A DNA stretch of 64,000 nucleotides from Pseudopedobacter sp035496935 (GTDB lineage: Bacteria; Bacteroidota; Bacteroidia; Sphingobacteriales; Sphingobacteriaceae). The stretch is taken from NCBI GenBank assembly GCA_035496935.1, contig DATJED010000010.1, positions 1-64,000 of the forward strand. Direction: 5' to 3'. Of this stretch, positions 51,812 through 62,084 are shown piece after piece; position 1 is the stretch's first letter; every line of letters begins with the position of its first letter. Below the pieces are notes generated by a model. The model made no database searches. It was not told where the DNA came from and saw only the letters and a list, made by a program, of their open reading frames with translations. The position numbers and the translations under genes are program-made.

Positions 51812-54800
51812 TTGACAGTAGAAAGACCATATAGCAATTACTCTATTGCAGTCATTGACACGGAAATTGAACCAAAAAACCAGAAAATCCTTGACATTGG
51901 AAGTATTAAAGACAATGGAAGTTCATTTCATAAGGCTTCAGTAGCAGAATTTATACAATTTCTCAATGGTACACGGTTCATTTGTGGACACAATATTTTC
52001 AATCACGACATAAAATATATTGGCAAAGCACTCAACGATGCAGGAATAAACCCGACAAACATTATCGACACCTTGTTTCTCTCTCCGTTGCTTTTTCCTA
52101 CCAAGCCATATCATTCATTATTAAAAGATGACAAGCTACAATCGGAAGACACGAACAATCCTTTGAATGATGCAATTAAAGCAAGAGATTTATTGAATGA
52201 TGAAATTGCTGCTTTCCATCAAACGGACCACACACTCAAACAAATTTTTTATTTCCTATTAAATGACAGAAAAGAGTTTCATTCCTTTTTCCGTTATATC
52301 GGATATACAAGTGCAAATTCAGACATAGAAAATTTAATTCGACAAAAATTCAAAAACGAATTTTGTGAACAAGTTGATTTAAAAAGAATAATTTCAGAGC
52401 ATCCAATTGAGCTTGCTTACTGTTTATCGTTAATGTATTCTTTTGTTCAAAACAAAAAAATACATTCTATAACTCCGCCTTGGGTTCTGAAAAATTATCC
52501 TGAAGTGGAAAGAATAATGCTTCGTTTAAGAAGCAAACCCTGTGTAAGTGGTTGCGAGTATTGCAACAACGTATTAGATGCACATAAAGGATTGAAAAGG
52601 TTTTTTGGATATGATTCTTACAGAAGTTATGGTGGCGAGCCATTACAGGAAAAAGCCGTAAATGCGGCAGTCAATAACAAATCAATACTCGCTGTTTTCC
52701 CTACTGGCGGTGGAAAATCAATTACATTTCAAGTTCCAGCATTAATCACTGGCGAAAGCTCAAGAGCCTTGACAATTGTAATTTCCCCTTTGCAATCGTT
52801 AATGAAAGACCAGGTGGATAATCTTGAAAAAATCGGCATCACAGATGCAGTTACAATCAATGGTTTGCTTGATCCAATTGAAAGAGCTAAATCTTTTGAC
52901 AGAGTGGAAGACGGTTCCGCTTCAATTCTTTATATATCGCCTGAGTCACTTCGTTCAAAAACCATTGAACGGTTGATTTTAGGAAGAAAAATCGCCCGAT
53001 TTGTTATTGATGAAGCCCACTGTTTTTCATCGTGGGGACAAGATTTTAGGGTTGATTATTTATACATAGGTGATTTCATCAAAAGAATTCAGGAAAAGAA
53101 AAATTTAGAAGATGGAATTCCAGTATCGTGTTTTACTGCAACGGCAAAGCAAAAGGTAATTGAAGATATACGAGATTATTTCAAAGAGAAGCTTTCGCTT
53201 AATCTTGAACTGTTTACCTCAAAAGCTTCCCGAACAAACCTGCAGTATAAAGTATTCCAAAAGAACGATGAAGAGGAAAAGTATCAAACTCTTCGGGATT
53301 TAATTGAAGAAAAGAACTGTCCGACAATTATCTATGTTTCAAGAACACGGAAAGCATATTTACTTGCTGAAAGACTTACAACTGATGGGTTTAACGCCAA
53401 ACCCTACCATGGAAAAATGGACAAGAAGGAAAAGTCTGAAAACCAGGACGCATTCATTAACGGTAATACCCAAATTATGGTTGCAACATCTGCATTTGGA
53501 ATGGGTGTAGATAAAAAAGATGTTGGTCTGGTAATTCACTATGAAATTTCCGATTCACTTGAAAACTACATTCAGGAAGCAGGCAGAGCAGGACGGGATG
53601 AAAATACCACAGCAGATTGTTTTGTGCTGTTTAATGAGGAAGATTTAAGCAAACACTTTATTTTATTGAACCAAACCAAACTTTCAATCAAAGAAATTCA
53701 ACAAGTTTGGAAGGCAATTAAAGAGATAACTCGATTACGTTCAACAGTTTCAAATTCCGCCTTGGAAATTGCAAGAAAAGCGGGTTGGGAAGAAAACGTA
53801 GCTGAAATTGAAACACGTGTAACTACGGCTATTGCCGCATTAGAAGATGCAGGTTATTTGATACGCGGGCAAAATATGCCGAGAGTTTTTGCTAACAGTA
53901 TTATTTCAAAGAATGCACATGAAGCTATTGAAAAAATAAATGCTTCGGAGAAGTTTGAAGAAAAACAGAAAGAAAAAGCAATACGGATTATCAAAAAACT
54001 TTTTTCCAGCAAAAGCAGAAAACAATCGAACGATGAAACGGCAGAATCAAGGATTGATTATATCAGCGACCATTTAGGGATTGTAAAAGAAGAAGTAATA
54101 AATATTGTAAATCTTTTGCGTGAAGAAAAGATCTTAGCGGATGCAAAAGATTTAACGGCATTCATCAAAAAAGGTGAAAACAAAAACCGGTCACTCTATA
54201 TTGTTGATACTTTCAGCAAAATAGAAAGTTTTCTGCTACCATTATTTGAGCAAGATGAAAAAATATTTCACCTTAAGGAACTAAACGAGGATGCTGAAAC
54301 AAAAGGACTGGATGATGTAAGCACTAACAAGATTAAAACAATCATCAACTTTTGGGCAATTAAAAATTGGATTAAGCGACAAAGTTTAGACTCAAAAAAC
54401 CATATTGCTGTCCTCTCTTTACAACCGAAAGAATTATTGAGAGAGAAATTAGAAAAGCGATACGAATTAGCGAAATTTATTGTAGAATTTCTTTATGAAA
54501 AAAGTAATCTAAACGCTTCTAAAGATGATTCGGAAAAAGAAGAAGTATGGGCGGAATTTTCTGTTCACGAACTTAAAGACGAATATGAAAAAAGTCCAAG
54601 CTTATTCAAAGTAAATGTTAGCATTGACGATGTTGAAGATGCGTTGTTTTACTTGTCAAGAATTGAAGCTATTAAAATTGAAGGTGGCTTTCTTGTTGTG
54701 TACAACCGCTTAACGATTGAACGAACAGAACAGGACAATAAAAAAAGATACACAAAAGAGGATTACCAAAAACTGCATCAGTTTTACGAAAGCAAAATTC

Positions 54801-56671
54801 AGCAAATTCATATTGTTGGCGAATATGCAAATAAGATGATCACTGACTATAAAAATGCCTTACAATTTGTAGAGGACTATTTTCAGTTGAACTACTCTTC
54901 GTTTCTCAACAAATATTTTAAAGGTAGCCGACAAAATGAAATCAAACGGAATATTACACCTGCCAAGTTCAAACAGCTTTTTGGAGAGTTATCGCCAACG
55001 CAACTAAGAATCATAAATGACAACGAAACAAAACACATTGTTGTGGCTGCTGGTCCCGGAAGCGGAAAAACAAGAGTTTTGGTTCATAAATTAGCTTCAT
55101 TGCTTTTAATGGAAGACGTAAAACACGAGCAATTGCTCATGCTTACTTTCTCGCGAGTAGCAGCAACCGAATTTAAAAAGCGTTTGCTTAAACTAATTGG
55201 AAATGCCGCAAACTATATTGAGATAAAAACATTTCATTCTTACTGTTTCGACTTGTTAGGCAAGGTGGGTAGTTTAGAAAAATCCGATAAAATCATTGAA
55301 AAAACGATTGAGAAAATAAGGAACAAAGAAGTTGAAGCCAGCAGAATAACAAAAACCGTTTTAGTAATTGATGAAGCGCAGGATATGGACAAAGACGAGT
55401 TCGCACTGATTACTGCTTTAATGGAACAAAACGAAGAAATGAGCGTGATTGCGGTTGGCGATGACGATCAAAATATTTATGAATTTAGAGGCGCAAATTC
55501 AAAATATCTTGAGCAATTCATTCAGGTTAACAATGCTGTTAAACACGAATTGGTTGAGAATTATAGAAGCAAAAATAATCTTGTTGATTTTTCAAATCAG
55601 TTTGTAAGGCGAATTTCTAACCGACTAAAACAAACGCCAATCATCGCAAAACAAAATGACAACGGAAAAATAAAACTCGTTATTTATCATAACGGTAACC
55701 TAATTAACCCACTTGTAAAGGATATACTCGCAACAGGGCTTTCGGGAACAACTTGTGTGCTGACAAAGACAAACGATGAAGCACTACAAATTACAGGATT
55801 GCTTTTAAGAAATAATGTTCAGGCGAAGTTGATTCAATCAAATGATGGTTTTAACTTATACAATCTTAACGAAGTCCGTTTCTTCTTGAATCAACTGAAT
55901 TTGGCTGATGAAGTCCGCATAATTAATGAGGAGACTTGGTTAAATGCAAAACGAGAATTGACAAACAAATTCCGTAATAGTACCAAGTTGGAAATTTGTA
56001 ATAACCTCATCAAAGATTTTGAAACAACCAATCCCAATAAAAAATACAAATCCGATTTAGAAGTTTTTATTCGTGAATCCAAGTTAGAAGATTTCTTCAA
56101 TGAAAATGGAGAGACAATTTTTGTTTCAACAATTCACAAAGCAAAAGGAAAAGAATTTGATAATGTTTTTCTAATGCTTGAAAACTTCAATTCCATAACA
56201 GACGAAGCAAAGCGACAGTTGTATGTTGCCATGACAAGGGCTAAAAACAATTTGACTATTCATTTGAATTCAGCTTTTCTCGACAATTTAAGAGCAGACA
56301 ATTTAGAACGAATTGAGGATAAAGAAAACCACCCTCAACCAGATGGATTAGCAATGCATTTATCTCTAAAAGACGTTTGGTTGGACTATTTTATAAACAG
56401 ACAACACTTAGTTTCTCAGCTTACAAGCGGGGATGAGTTGACTTTAAACGAATATGAATGTTTAGATGGAAACGGAAAATCAATTTTAAAGTTCGCTAAA
56501 CAGTTTATTGAACAAATTGAAAGCAAGAAAGCAAATAATTATAAACTGAAAAGTGCTAACGTAAATTTTATCGTTTACTGGAAAAAAGACGAAACTGAAC
56601 CAGAAGTAAAAATTGTTTTACCTGAACTATACTTTGAAGAACTGATAATATATAAAATGCCGAACCTCTAA
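51812..56671 (+). CDS. exonuclease-like/RecQ helicase/UvrD-type helicase giant fusion
   Basis: A 1619-residue protein. Order: DEDD-type exonuclease-like domain (about 8-135, D16/E18 in AVIDTEIEP); a Cys cluster CVSGCEYC (about 245-252); a RecQ helicase with Walker A FPTGGGKS (296-303), DEAH box (400-403) and QEAGRAGRD; a long linker with winged-helix-like segments; and a UvrD/Rep superfamily 1 helicase with Walker A GPGSGKT (1081-1087), DEAQD (about 1187-1191), VGDDDQNIYEFRGA and VSTIHKAKGKEFD. In the exonuclease the position expected for the catalytic His is Asn (N115, in NNPLNDAIKARD). The start is a TTG: an in-frame stop lies 3 bp before it and the next Met is deep in the protein. The likely role is DNA repair or anti-phage restriction; the exact role is unknown. 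Confidence 0.85.
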   Translation: MTVERPYSNYSIAVIDTEIEPKNQKILDIGSIKDNGSSFHKASVAEFIQFLNGTRFICGHNIFNHDIKYIGKALNDAGINPTNIIDTLFLSPLLFPTKPYHSLLKDDKLQSEDTNNPLNDAIKARDLLNDEIAAFHQTDHTLKQIFYFLLNDRKEFHSFFRYIGYTSANSDIENLIRQKFKNEFCEQVDLKRIISEHPIELAYCLSLMYSFVQNKKIHSITPPWVLKNYPEVERIMLRLRSKPCVSGCEYCNNVLDAHKGLKRFFGYDSYRSYGGEPLQEKAVNAAVNNKSILAVFPTGGGKSITFQVPALITGESSRALTIVISPLQSLMKDQVDNLEKIGITDAVTINGLLDPIERAKSFDRVEDGSASILYISPESLRSKTIERLILGRKIARFVIDEAHCFSSWGQDFRVDYLYIGDFIKRIQEKKNLEDGIPVSCFTATAKQKVIEDIRDYFKEKLSLNLELFTSKASRTNLQYKVFQKNDEEEKYQTLRDLIEEKNCPTIIYVSRTRKAYLLAERLTTDGFNAKPYHGKMDKKEKSENQDAFINGNTQIMVATSAFGMGVDKKDVGLVIHYEISDSLENYIQEAGRAGRDENTTADCFVLFNEEDLSKHFILLNQTKLSIKEIQQVWKAIKEITRLRSTVSNSALEIARKAGWEENVAEIETRVTTAIAALEDAGYLIRGQNMPRVFANSIISKNAHEAIEKINASEKFEEKQKEKAIRIIKKLFSSKSRKQSNDETAESRIDYISDHLGIVKEEVINIVNLLREEKILADAKDLTAFIKKGENKNRSLYIVDTFSKIESFLLPLFEQDEKIFHLKELNEDAETKGLDDVSTNKIKTIINFWAIKNWIKRQSLDSKNHIAVLSLQPKELLREKLEKRYELAKFIVEFLYEKSNLNASKDDSEKEEVWAEFSVHELKDEYEKSPSLFKVNVSIDDVEDALFYLSRIEAIKIEGGFLVVYNRLTIERTEQDNKKRYTKEDYQKLHQFYESKIQQIHIVGEYANKMITDYKNALQFVEDYFQLNYSSFLNKYFKGSRQNEIKRNITPAKFKQLFGELSPTQLRIINDNETKHIVVAAGPGSGKTRVLVHKLASLLLMEDVKHEQLLMLTFSRVAATEFKKRLLKLIGNAANYIEIKTFHSYCFDLLGKVGSLEKSDKIIEKTIEKIRNKEVEASRITKTVLVIDEAQDMDKDEFALITALMEQNEEMSVIAVGDDDQNIYEFRGANSKYLEQFIQVNNAVKHELVENYRSKNNLVDFSNQFVRRISNRLKQTPIIAKQNDNGKIKLVIYHNGNLINPLVKDILATGLSGTTCVLTKTNDEALQITGLLLRNNVQAKLIQSNDGFNLYNLNEVRFFLNQLNLADEVRIINEETWLNAKRELTNKFRNSTKLEICNNLIKDFETTNPNKKYKSDLEVFIRESKLEDFFNENGETIFVSTIHKAKGKEFDNVFLMLENFNSITDEAKRQLYVAMTRAKNNLTIHLNSAFLDNLRADNLERIEDKENHPQPDGLAMHLSLKDVWLDYFINRQHLVSQLTSGDELTLNEYECLDGNGKSILKFAKQFIEQIESKKANNYKLKSANVNFIVYWKKDETEPEVKIVLPELYFEELIIYKMPNL

Positions 56672-56812
56672 CATCGATTTGCAAGAGCGCAGATTACATG
56701 CTGAATTTAAAGTTTTATTGCCTTTAGTTTTAACCGAAAGTCTCGGCGTTTTTGCTTGCAACTACGCCAACCCGTTAACAAATACAAAAAAACAACCAAC
56801 CCAGCTAATTAA

Positions 56813-57178
56813 ATGGAAATCAAACCGCACCATATCAATAACCTAAAAATTGCTGAAGTAATTTCAGAAGACAGCATCATCAATAGCAGTGAAGATGGTT
56901 TAGACCTGTTGGGAAACCTTTATTATCAAGGGTTCGACAAGATTTTAATCTATGAAAAAAATATCACATCCGATTTTTTCGACCTTAAAACAGGTATGGC
57001 CGGAGAAATGCTTCAGAAATTTTCTAATTACCGTGTTCAATTGGCGATTATAGGGGACTTCTCCAAATATGCAAGCAAAAGTCTGAAAGATTTTATTTAT
57101 GAAAGCAACAAAGGCAAACAAATCAACTTTGTAGCATCGCAGGCAGAAGGGTTAAACGTTCTTTCTATGAATGGCTAA
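56813..57178 (+). CDS. DUF4180 family protein
   Basis: A 121-residue small cytoplasmic protein. The pattern LLGNLYYQGFDKILIYEKNI, FFDLKTGMAGEMLQKFSNY and LAIIGDFSKYASKSLKDFIYESNKG is that of DUF4180. No catalytic motif or signal peptide is visible, and the function is unknown. It is 141 bp after the helicase and 219 bp before the aminopeptidase, so no operon partner is obvious. Confidence 0.85.
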   Translation: MEIKPHHINNLKIAEVISEDSIINSSEDGLDLLGNLYYQGFDKILIYEKNITSDFFDLKTGMAGEMLQKFSNYRVQLAIIGDFSKYASKSLKDFIYESNKGKQINFVASQAEGLNVLSMNG

Positions 57179-57463
57179 CTCACAAAATGAACCAGCATAT
57201 CTGATATTAAAATAAGCATAATGAAAACGAGCATTATGCACCTACTTTCAAGAATCGCTTAAATCCTTTGGAAAGCAGAAGAAGCTCTCCGGGCTTCCTG
57301 CATCCCCATTAATAAACCAGTTGAGAAATTCAGCTCAACGCAAACGTGTAAACGTATTCAACAACCTCCACGCTTGTATCAGAAATTTTAGATTAAAATG
57401 CAATTATATACCACCATATATTATAATTTAGTGAAATTAAATCCGCTACCAAAATCATTAAAA

Positions 57464-59974
57464 ATGGTCAATTTAAAGTCTGTGCTTACAGCCGTGTCAA
57501 TTTCCTTTTTCGCCACTTTCAGTCAAGCGCAACAAACTCCAACGGATAGCACACAGCATATCCAAAGCATTTACAGGGCAACACCAGAAAAAATCAACGA
57601 TCTGATAAACACAAAGTTGGACGTAAAGTTTGATTATAAAAAAGCTTATCTGTACGGAAAAGCTTGGATCACTTTAAAACCTCATTTTTACCCTACTGAT
57701 TCACTTACGCTGGATGCAAAAGGAATGGATATCAAGAACGTTTCAATTGTTCACGGAAATATCAACAGTCCTTTAAATTTTAAGTACGATAGTTTAGAGC
57801 TGAAAATTAAGCTGGGCAAAACTTACAAAGCATCAGAAAATTACACCATTTATATCGCTTATGCTGCTAAACCTAACGAGTTTAAAGCCAAGGGAAGTGC
57901 TGCCATAACAGATGCCAAAGGTTTATATTTTATTAATCCGGATAGCAGCGTGAAAGGTAAACCGGTACAAATATGGACGCAGGGAGAAACAGAAGGCTCA
58001 TCGGTTTGGTTCCCGACGATTGATAAACCCAATCAAAAAACCACACAGGAAATCAGCATGACGGTGCTTGATAAATACGTTACGCTGTCAAACGGTGCAT
58101 TAATCGCTCAAAAGAAAAATGCCGACGGCACACGCACTGATACCTGGAAAATGGACCAGCCACATTCGCCCTATCTTTTTATGATGGCTGTTGGCGATTT
58201 TAAAATCTATCACGATAAATACAAAAACATTCCGGTTGATTATTATTTAGAGCCGGCTTATGCGCCTTATGCAAAAGATATTTTCGGCAAAACACCCGAA
58301 ATGATTGATTTTTACGCCAAAAAGTTAGGCATTGAATATCCGTGGAACAAATACGCACAGATTGTGGTTCGGGATTATGTAAGTGGCGCAATGGAAAATA
58401 CCACCGCAACGTTACATGGCGCTTATGTACAGCAAACAAAACGGGAACTCCTAGATGGAAGTAATGGCGAGGAAACCATCGCTCATGAGCTTTTTCACCA
58501 ATGGTTTGGCGATTATGTTACCACCGAAAGCTGGAGTAATTTATCGGTAAATGAATCTTTCGCCAATTTTAGCGAAATACTTTGGTTTGAACATTCAAAA
58601 GGAAAAGATGCCGCAGATGCGCACAATTATAGCGATATGCAGGCATATTTATCGTCAACAACGGCTAGGGAAAAACATTTAGTCCGTTTCCATTATGATG
58701 ATAAAGAGGATATGTTTGATGTGGTGACTTACAACAAAGGAGGCCGTATTTTAAATATGTTACGTAATTATTTAGGCGAAAATGCTTTTTTTAAGGGCTT
58801 AAATCTTTACCTAAAATCTAACGCTTTAGGAAATGGCGAAGCACAGCAATTGCGTTTAGCTTTAGAACAGATTAGCGGCCGAGATTTAAACTGGTTTTTT
58901 AACCAATGGTATTATGGTGCGGGGCATCCAACTTTAAATATCAGCTATAAATGGGATGCAATCAGTAAAACCCAAACCGTTTATTTATCGCAAACGCAAA
59001 AAGAGGCTGTTTTTACGCTTCCAATGAAAATTGATGTTTACGAAGGGGGTAAAAAAATCCGCCGTGATTTTTGGATGACCAAACGCACAGATTCCATCAT
59101 CTTTAAACTAAACAATAAACCTAGTTTGGTAAACGTTGATGCCGATAAAATTTTATTACTGGAGAAAAAGGATAATAAAACTATGGAGGAGTTTACTTAT
59201 CAGTACAAAAATGCACCACTGTATGTTGATCGGCTTGAAGCAATAGAAGCCGCATCGAAAAAAATACAAGAAAAAACTGCACAGGATATATTGATTTCGG
59301 CTTTAAGAGATGCTTATTTTGGGTTGCGGATAGAAGCTATCCATAATTTGAAATTAGAGGATGCTAATATCAAAAAGCTTATTTTACCTACCATCATTAA
59401 CATCGCAAAAACTGATTCCAGCACATTGGTAAGGGCAGCGGCAATTGAATCTTTGGCAAATTTGCAGGATAAAACTTATATGCCATTGTTTATGGAGGCT
59501 TTAAAAGATCCTTCGTACGCAATTGAAGGCGCAGCTTTAAATGCAATTGCGGCAATTGATATTTCGGAAGCAAAAACTTTGGCAAACGGTTTAGAGGAAG
59601 CTAGCAAAGGACCTTTAGTAGCCTCAATTGTAAATATTTACGGTGTGGAGGGTGGCGATGCCGAATTTCCGTACGTTTACATCTCATTCCAGGGCGCAGG
59701 AACCCAAACTCAGTTTGATATGATTCCGGGTTTGGCCAGTATTTTAATGAATGTGAAAGGCATTAATTATTTGCAACAGGGTTTAGATGAGCTTCAGAGC
59801 ATGTCGGAAAAATTCAAAAAATACAGTGTAGATAAATACGTAAACGTGATGCTTAACAACGTTTTGTTAGCTAAAAAAGATGATAGAGATAAAGCACCGG
59901 CAACAGAAAAAGCAAATTTAGAAGCACAGATAAAGGCAGTTCAAAAAACTATTGATGCGATAAGTAAGTTGTAA
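57464..59974 (+). CDS. exported M1-family metallo-aminopeptidase
   Basis: An enzyme of about 836 residues from the start at 57464 (MVNLKSVLTAVSISFFATFSQAQ), a clean signal peptide; an ATG at 57398 adds 22 residues and is less likely. The M1 exopeptidase signature GAMEN (about 308-312) and the zinc site HELFHQWFGDY (H341, E342, H345), with the downstream NESFANFSE glutamate, are present. The C-terminal third (about 600-836) looks like helical repeats of the HEAT/ERAP-like type. It cleaves N-terminal residues from peptides in the periplasm. It is typical of Bacteroidetes and unrelated to the PUL. Confidence 0.95.
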   Translation: MVNLKSVLTAVSISFFATFSQAQQTPTDSTQHIQSIYRATPEKINDLINTKLDVKFDYKKAYLYGKAWITLKPHFYPTDSLTLDAKGMDIKNVSIVHGNINSPLNFKYDSLELKIKLGKTYKASENYTIYIAYAAKPNEFKAKGSAAITDAKGLYFINPDSSVKGKPVQIWTQGETEGSSVWFPTIDKPNQKTTQEISMTVLDKYVTLSNGALIAQKKNADGTRTDTWKMDQPHSPYLFMMAVGDFKIYHDKYKNIPVDYYLEPAYAPYAKDIFGKTPEMIDFYAKKLGIEYPWNKYAQIVVRDYVSGAMENTTATLHGAYVQQTKRELLDGSNGEETIAHELFHQWFGDYVTTESWSNLSVNESFANFSEILWFEHSKGKDAADAHNYSDMQAYLSSTTAREKHLVRFHYDDKEDMFDVVTYNKGGRILNMLRNYLGENAFFKGLNLYLKSNALGNGEAQQLRLALEQISGRDLNWFFNQWYYGAGHPTLNISYKWDAISKTQTVYLSQTQKEAVFTLPMKIDVYEGGKKIRRDFWMTKRTDSIIFKLNNKPSLVNVDADKILLLEKKDNKTMEEFTYQYKNAPLYVDRLEAIEAASKKIQEKTAQDILISALRDAYFGLRIEAIHNLKLEDANIKKLILPTIINIAKTDSSTLVRAAAIESLANLQDKTYMPLFMEALKDPSYAIEGAALNAIAAIDISEAKTLANGLEEASKGPLVASIVNIYGVEGGDAEFPYVYISFQGAGTQTQFDMIPGLASILMNVKGINYLQQGLDELQSMSEKFKKYSVDKYVNVMLNNVLLAKKDDRDKAPATEKANLEAQIKAVQKTIDAISKL

Positions 59975-60132
59975 AAAAGACTGGTTTTTTTAAGATTCAA
60001 GAATAAAGACACAAGAGTCAAGACTGATTTGCTATCGCCATCTGCAAATACCAGTGACAAATGAACTAATTCAACAAATCACTAAATTATGGCATTGCTT
60101 ATGTTAAAATTAGTTGAACATCCAGCTAATTT

Positions 60133-61098
60133 ATGACATCAAATTCCAAAATTTCTATATATGCGGCGTTAGCGGCCAATATCGGTATTGCAATTATCAA
60201 GTTTATCGCAGCCACAATTACTGGCAGTTCCTCCATGTTGTCCGAAGGAATACACAGTGCGGTAGATTCTGGAAATCAAATTTTGTTGCTTGTTGGGATT
60301 AAAAGAAGTCAGCGACCGGCAGATGAAAACCATCCGTTTGGTCATGGTCAGGAACTCTATTTTTGGTCCTTGATTGTTGCGGTACTAATTTTCGGATTAG
60401 GAGGCGGAATGTCCGTTTACGAAGGCATTGTCCATATAAAAAATCCCGAAACCTTAACCAGTCCTTTCTGGAATTACATTGTTTTTGCGATAGCCATCTT
60501 GTTTGAAGGGGCTTCGTTTGTTGTCGCCATTAAAGGATTTTTAAAGCTGGAAGGAAAAGGGGATTTTTTCCGTAAGTTAAAGCAGAGCAAGAATCCGTCA
60601 CTTTTTGTGGTGATTTATGAAGACGGCGCAGCTTTATGTGGTTTAGTTTTAGCCGGAATGGGCGTGTTTTTCAGTCATTATTTTAACGATCCCCGTATTG
60701 ACGGTATTGCCTCTATTTTAATTGGAATTTTGCTGGCTATTGTTGCAGTAGTATTAGTGATTGAAAGCCGAAATTTGCTGATAGGAGAGAGCGCCAACAA
60801 AACCCAGATTGAGCGGGTAAAAAAACTGGTAGATGCCGATGAAGATGTGGAACAACTCCGTCCGCCGTTAACCATGCAGCTTAGTCCGGATGAAGTGCTT
60901 TTAGCTTTAGATATTCAGTTTAAAAAGCACCTTAACGGAACAGAACTGGCGCAGGTTATTCAACGTTTAGAGAATGATATCAAAGCTGAAATGCCGATGA
61001 TTAAGCAAATTTTTATAGAAGCGAATTTTTTGAAAGAAGCTTCACCCCAGGCCTTTCCGCAAAAGAGAGGGCAACTTACTGGCGGTAATGACCGATGA
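60133..61098 (+). CDS. cation diffusion facilitator (CDF) metal transporter
   Basis: A 321-residue inner-membrane antiporter with about six hydrophobic segments (starting at about 8, 33, 81, 115, 160 and 188). CDF motifs include LSEGIHSAVDSGNQILLLVG (TM2 metal-site), HPFGHGQELYFWSLIV, and EDGAALCGLVLAG in TM5. A cytoplasmic C-terminal domain follows (about 215-300). It exports Zn, Fe or a related divalent ion; the specificity is not readable. It is a single-gene unit. Confidence 0.92.
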   Translation: MTSNSKISIYAALAANIGIAIIKFIAATITGSSSMLSEGIHSAVDSGNQILLLVGIKRSQRPADENHPFGHGQELYFWSLIVAVLIFGLGGGMSVYEGIVHIKNPETLTSPFWNYIVFAIAILFEGASFVVAIKGFLKLEGKGDFFRKLKQSKNPSLFVVIYEDGAALCGLVLAGMGVFFSHYFNDPRIDGIASILIGILLAIVAVVLVIESRNLLIGESANKTQIERVKKLVDADEDVEQLRPPLTMQLSPDEVLLALDIQFKKHLNGTELAQVIQRLENDIKAEMPMIKQIFIEANFLKEASPQAFPQKRGQLTGGNDR

Positions 61099-61216
61099 AT
61101 TAATACACAGATTTAGAGTTTATTGCTGCCCAAGGTAAAGGTTGTAAGTTTTGTTAAATCATGCTCCTCTAATCTTGCATCAAAAATTGTATCCTCAAAA
61201 TAAAAATAATTAAATG

Positions 61217-61279
61217 CCTAACAAAGTAACCACCTAACAAACTAACCACCTAACAAACTAACCACCTAACAAACTAACA
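61217..61279. repeat. four-copy 16 bp tandem repeat
   Basis: The 16 bp unit CCTAACAAACTAACCA occurs about four times in a row (first copy with one G for C, last copy incomplete), ending near 61279 just before the convergent SDR stop at 61290. Repeats this short and exact usually arise by slippage and vary between strains. It contains no spacers, so it is not a CRISPR array. Confidence 0.8.
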
Positions 61280-61289
61280 ATCTAGCCAA

Positions 61290-62084
61290 CTAAACCACTT
61301 TCCTTTTCCTGATCATTTTGGAAAAATAGCTTGGGAAAAACCGTTTGATTAAAACGCCATAAGTTTCTTTACCACCAATTAAAACTTCTTCTTTGTTTTT
61401 GGCTATGGCTTCTAAAATTTGGCTGGCGCATTCAATGGCGCTCATTCCGTTTTCTTGGTTTTCGTCCATTTGGTTGTACTTTTCCCCGTTAGCAGTCACC
61501 GAATTTATGGTAACGTTGGTTTTAATAAAACCCGGGCAAATGATGTTTACCGAAATTCCTTTGTCATAAACTTCGCACCTTAAACTATCAAAATAGCCTT
61601 GTAAGGCATGTTTAGATGCGGAATAAGTGCTACGGAAAGCTGTGCCAAATTTACCAACTACCGAACTTAAAACCACTAAATTGCCCGTTCCTCGTTCCAG
61701 CATTTTTGGCAAAATAGCTTTGCTCAGGTTTACCGTTCCCCAATAATTGGTGTTCATTATTTTTTGTTCCACTTCGGTGGTAGTTTCTAAAACCGTTCCC
61801 CGCTGACTAATTCCACCTGCATTGATTAAAATATCGATGGCACCATAAATTTTCCAGGCGTTTTCGGCTTTGGAAGCAAGTGTTTCGGACTGTTCCAAAT
61901 CCAGAGGTAAAACATGAACATCTAAAGGGTTTTTCTTGCATTTTTGTTTTACTTCGTATAAAGCACCAGACCTGCGAGAAGAGATAATCAGCTTTGCGCC
62001 TTGTTCATTTAACAAATGCACCAAAGCTTCGCCAATGCCAGATGAAGCACCGGTAATCCACACAATTTTATTTTTGAAGTTCAT
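61290..62084 (-). CDS. SDR-family short-chain dehydrogenase/reductase
   Basis: A 264-residue NAD(P)-dependent Rossmann-fold enzyme. Cofactor motif TGASSGIGEALVHLL (about 11-25), NAGG (about 89-92), catalytic Ser in VLSSVVGKFG, and YSASKHALQG (Tyr and Lys of the YxxxK pair) are visible. The C-terminus RFFPSYFSKMIRKRK is basic and may be membrane-associated, as in DltE/DHRS7-like SDRs. The substrate is unknown. It overlaps hemW by 17 bp and is probably translated with it. Confidence 0.92.
   Translation of the reverse strand: MNFKNKIVWITGASSGIGEALVHLLNEQGAKLIISSRRSGALYEVKQKCKKNPLDVHVLPLDLEQSETLASKAENAWKIYGAIDILINAGGISQRGTVLETTTEVEQKIMNTNYWGTVNLSKAILPKMLERGTGNLVVLSSVVGKFGTAFRSTYSASKHALQGYFDSLRCEVYDKGISVNIICPGFIKTNVTINSVTANGEKYNQMDENQENGMSAIECASQILEAIAKNKEEVLIGGKETYGVLIKRFFPSYFSKMIRKRKVV

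Noticed and set aside
61217..61279. Possible CRISPR array
   Set aside because: The 16 bp units are contiguous with no spacers and no cas genes are nearby; it is a plain tandem repeat.
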